From assembly GCF_001927285.1 (NCBI RefSeq), contig NZ_MSIG01000006.1, positions 186,001 through 250,000 on the forward strand: a DNA stretch of 64,000 bases, given 5' to 3'. The stretch is from Mongoliimonas terrestris (GTDB lineage: Bacteria; Pseudomonadota; Alphaproteobacteria; Rhizobiales; Pleomorphomonadaceae). This document shows, one piece after another, positions 61,692 through 64,000 of this stretch. The translations under genes and the position numbers were made by a program. The number at the start of each line of letters is the position of its first letter. Position 1 is the first letter of the stretch. The notes under the pieces are model-generated. The model did no database searches. It had not been told where the DNA came from and saw nothing but the letters and a program-made list of their open reading frames with translations.

Positions 61692-63482
61692 GTGGGTGAG
61701 ATCGCGTGGCGTTCGGATCGGTTCGCGGGGCTCCGCCGCCTCGCCGGCGGGCTCGCCGCACTGGCCCTCGCCGTCCTCTGGCCCGTTTTCGCGGCGGACG
61801 CGGCCGAACGCCGCGCCGCCCTCGTGATCGGCATCGGCGCCTACGAGACCGTGGCGCCGCTGATCAACCCGCCGAACGATGCGCGCGCCATGGCGGGTGC
61901 CCTCCGCGATCTCGGCTTCGAGGTGGTCGACGGGATCGACCTCGACCGCGAGGGCCTGACCCGCAGCCTGCGCAACTTCGCCCGTCTGGCGGACGGGGCG
62001 GACTTGGCGCTCGTCTTCTACGCCGGCCACGGCGTGCAGGTGGACAACGAGAACTGGCTGCTGCCGACCGACGCGCAGCTACAGAACCGCATGGACCTGG
62101 AGTTCGAGGCGATCGGCGCGGAGACGCTGCTCCGGGCCATGAGCGGCGCGCGCGGCCGGATCCTGCTGCTCGACGCCTGCCGCGACAACCCGTTCCGCGA
62201 GGGTTTCCTGGCGGCGAGCGCCGGCCGCTCGGTCTCGCGCGGGCTTGCGCGCCTCAACGTGCAGGACACCGGCACCCTGATCGCCTTCGCCACCAGCCCG
62301 GAGGCAGTGGCGGCGGACGGGGGCGGGGGCGGCGCGAACAGCCCCTTCACCACCGCCCTCCTCGCCAACATCCGCGAACCGGGCCTGGAAATCCGCCAGA
62401 TGCTGACGCGCACCCGGCAGGCGGTGATCGCCGCCACGGACGGCCGGCAGACCCCGTGGGAGAATTCCTCGCTGGTGAGCGACGTCTATCTGGCCGGCCG
62501 GCCCGACCAAGTGGCCGCGCGGTCGGCCGAGGACGTGCTCTGGGAGACGGTGCGCGAGAGCCGCGACCCGGCGGCCTTCGACCTCTTTCTCACGCGCTTT
62601 CCGGAGAGCCGGCACGCGGCCGAGGCTGCCGCGGCCCGCCGCCTGATCGTCGCCGCCCTGCCCCCGCCGTCGGCCGCGCTCCCCGTAGCAGAGGCGCCCG
62701 CGCGCGACTGCGCCGGCTGTCCGGAGTATGTGCGCCTGCCGGCCGGCGCCTTCATCATGGGCGCACCGGACACCGACAGGGACGCCCGCGACGCGGAGCG
62801 GCCGGCGCACCGGGCGGTGGTCGGCGCGCTCGCCATGACGCGGTTTCCGATCACCTTCGCCGAATGGGACTCCTGCGTGGCCGACGGCGGCTGCCCGCCG
62901 ATCGCGGACGACGGCGGCTGGGGGCGGGGCCAGCGGCCGGTCATCAACGTGAGCTGGGCCGACGCGAGCGCCTACGCGGTCTGGCTCTCCGCCAGGTCCA
63001 GCGCCCGCTGGCGGCTGCCATCGGAGACCGAGTGGGAGTATGCGGCGCGCGCCGGGACGGCCACCACCCGCTTCTGGGGCGACGATCCGGCCGGCGCCTG
63101 CGCCCACGCCAACGTCTATGACGCGGTCGCCCACCAGCCGCTGGCGGCGGCGGGCGGGGCCGTATCGGTCGGCACGCCCCATCCCTGCTCGGACGGCTAC
63201 GGCGGCACCGCCCCGGTGGGCAGCTTCAAGCCGAACGGCTTCGGCCTCTCCGACATGATCGGCAACGTCTGGCAGTGGGTCGCCGACTGCTGGCAGGACG
63301 ACTACGCGGGCGCGTCCGGCGGCGCCGAGCCGGTCGCAGATCCGGCCTGCCAGGAACGGGTGCTGCGCGGCGGGTCGTGGCTGAGCCAGCCGGAAACCGC
63401 CCGCTCCACCGCGCGGATGCGGAGCGCACCCGACGAGCGCGACACCAATTTCGGCTTCCGCCTCGTCCGCGAGCTGCCCTGA
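61692..63482 (+). CDS. Exported caspase fused to a formylglycine-generating-enzyme-like domain
   Basis: A 596-residue protein with an N-terminal signal/anchor (helix about 18-35). The C14 domain has His113 (FYAGHGVQ) and Cys163 (LLDACRDNP). The C-terminal 250 residues (345-595) have the FGE/SUMF1 fold: LPAGAFIMGAPDTD, RLPSETEWEYAAR, GNVWQWVADCW, RVLRGGSW and FGFRLVRE. The cysteines that give true FGE activity after RGGS are absent (SWLSQPETARS), so the domain probably binds a ligand rather than making formylglycine. GTG start; transcribed away from the redox operon. Confidence 0.9.
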   Translation: MGEIAWRSDRFAGLRRLAGGLAALALAVLWPVFAADAAERRAALVIGIGAYETVAPLINPPNDARAMAGALRDLGFEVVDGIDLDREGLTRSLRNFARLADGADLALVFYAGHGVQVDNENWLLPTDAQLQNRMDLEFEAIGAETLLRAMSGARGRILLLDACRDNPFREGFLAASAGRSVSRGLARLNVQDTGTLIAFATSPEAVAADGGGGGANSPFTTALLANIREPGLEIRQMLTRTRQAVIAATDGRQTPWENSSLVSDVYLAGRPDQVAARSAEDVLWETVRESRDPAAFDLFLTRFPESRHAAEAAAARRLIVAALPPPSAALPVAEAPARDCAGCPEYVRLPAGAFIMGAPDTDRDARDAERPAHRAVVGALAMTRFPITFAEWDSCVADGGCPPIADDGGWGRGQRPVINVSWADASAYAVWLSARSSARWRLPSETEWEYAARAGTATTRFWGDDPAGACAHANVYDAVAHQPLAAAGGAVSVGTPHPCSDGYGGTAPVGSFKPNGFGLSDMIGNVWQWVADCWQDDYAGASGGAEPVADPACQERVLRGGSWLSQPETARSTARMRSAPDERDTNFGFRLVRELP

Positions 63483-63514
63483 TGTCCGCACCCTCCCCTC
63501 GACGGAGACAGCCG

Positions 63515-64000
63515 ATGACCACCCCTCCGGCGCCGCGCCGCCCCCGCCCCACCACCCGCGCGGCCGCCTTGCTGCTGGCCGGTGTCGCGGCCCTGCTGCC
63601 GCCTGCGCTCGCCAATGCCGCCGAGCGGCGGACGGCGGTGGTGATCGCCAACGAGACCTTCGCGGACACGCGGCTCTCCACCGCCCGGGCGGACGGCGCC
63701 CTGATCGCCACCACCTTGCGCGAGGCGGCCTTCGACGTGCTCCTCGTGGACAATCTCGCCGGCGCCGACATGGCCGGCATGCCCGACGCGGTGGCGCGCC
63801 ACGTGGCCGGCAGCGATCTGGCGCTCTTCTACTTCACCGGCGTCGGCATGCCGGCCGAGGGCGACGTGCTCCTGGCGCCGGCGGACGCGATGTCCGGCGG
63901 GAAGACCGCCAAGGGGCTTTCGCTGAAGAGCGTGGTCGACGCGCTCGACGCCGGGTCCGACGCGGCCGTGGTGGTGCTCGACGGCATCCCGGCGCCCGCG
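63515..64000 (+). CDS. Caspase-fold protein with degenerate active site (truncated by window edge)
   Basis: 162 codons are visible from ATG 63515, 32 bases after the preceding caspase gene, with no stop before the window ends. A signal peptide (ends ALANA, about residue 34) is followed by a caspase-like core aligning with its neighbour: LALVFYAGHG there corresponds to LALFYFTGVG here, and LLLDACRDNP to VVVLDGIPAPA. Both catalytic residues, His and Cys, are therefore replaced. It is probably an inactive caspase homologue that could regulate the active ones. The C-terminus is unseen. Confidence 0.78.
   Translation, partial: MTTPPAPRRPRPTTRAAALLLAGVAALLPPALANAAERRTAVVIANETFADTRLSTARADGALIATTLREAAFDVLLVDNLAGADMAGMPDAVARHVAGSDLALFYFTGVGMPAEGDVLLAPADAMSGGKTAKGLSLKSVVDALDAGSDAAVVVLDGIPAPA

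Noticed and set aside
1..64000. CRISPR arrays or insertion sequences
   Set aside because: No regularly spaced direct repeats, cas genes, transposase frames or terminal inverted repeats with target duplications were seen on either strand.

Overview
This is a very GC-rich chromosomal window from an alphaproteobacterium, most likely a member of the Hyphomicrobiales (Rhizobiales). The clues are DctB/DctD regulation of a TRAP transporter, an sdhE-mfd pair, a SitABCD-type metal transporter under a Mur/Fur-like palindrome, a RecX/XdhC/BMP-transporter gene set, and the short palindromic intergenic repeats common in that order. I cannot place it to genus. There are no insertion sequences, integrases, CRISPR arrays or rRNA genes. 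One tRNA-Lys(TTT) is present. Because of strong GC bias at third codon positions, long open frames lie antisense to most real genes; these were discarded.

Layout. 1-7155: the end of a LysR regulator, then a TAXI-type TRAP transporter (binding protein and fused permease) with its own DctD/DctB two-component system and a sigma-54-like promoter between them. 7299-9693: small poorly characterised genes and a stand-alone receiver protein. 9853-11930: an ECF sigma factor, its anti-sigma factor and a Bax-inhibitor-1 family protein. 12035-18826: a membrane-anchored Mrr-like nuclease, a family 2 glycosyltransferase, a GT-C membrane glycosyltransferase, a transglutaminase-like protease and a TadG-like von Willebrand protein, followed by tRNA-Lys. 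19104-22430: YqhA-like protein, MFS transporter and quinone oxidoreductase. 22618-32891: a purine-scavenging block (hydroxyisourate hydrolase, xanthine dehydrogenase XdhABC, BMP-family nucleoside ABC transporter). 32975-41314: glycosyltransferase in a lower-GC patch, sdhE, mfd, an amino-acid-type binding protein and mazG. 41527-46138: metal ABC transporter and recX. 46421-51067: methyltransferase and an unusual glycosyltransferase group, including a two-domain fusion and a duplicate of its second half.

The most interesting part is 51129-64000. A seven-gene minus-strand operon (ferric-reductase-like membrane flavocytochrome, four-haem cytochrome c with a C-terminal DUF4384-like domain, OmpA-family protein, caspase with EF-hand, caspase with YARHG domain, M15 peptidoglycan peptidase, small lipoprotein) is divergent from a plus-strand caspase fused to a formylglycine-generating-enzyme-like domain and a further caspase-fold protein. 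In that last protein both catalytic residues are replaced; it runs off the window edge. Every product carries an export signal or membrane segments, so this looks like an envelope-located caspase system coupled to a redox chain and to the cell wall. I do not recognise it as a described system; its function is inference.

Recurring details: three gene pairs (dctB/dctD, sigma/anti-sigma, xdhA/xdhB) overlap by exactly 14 bases, and several intergenic regions carry palindromic repeats.
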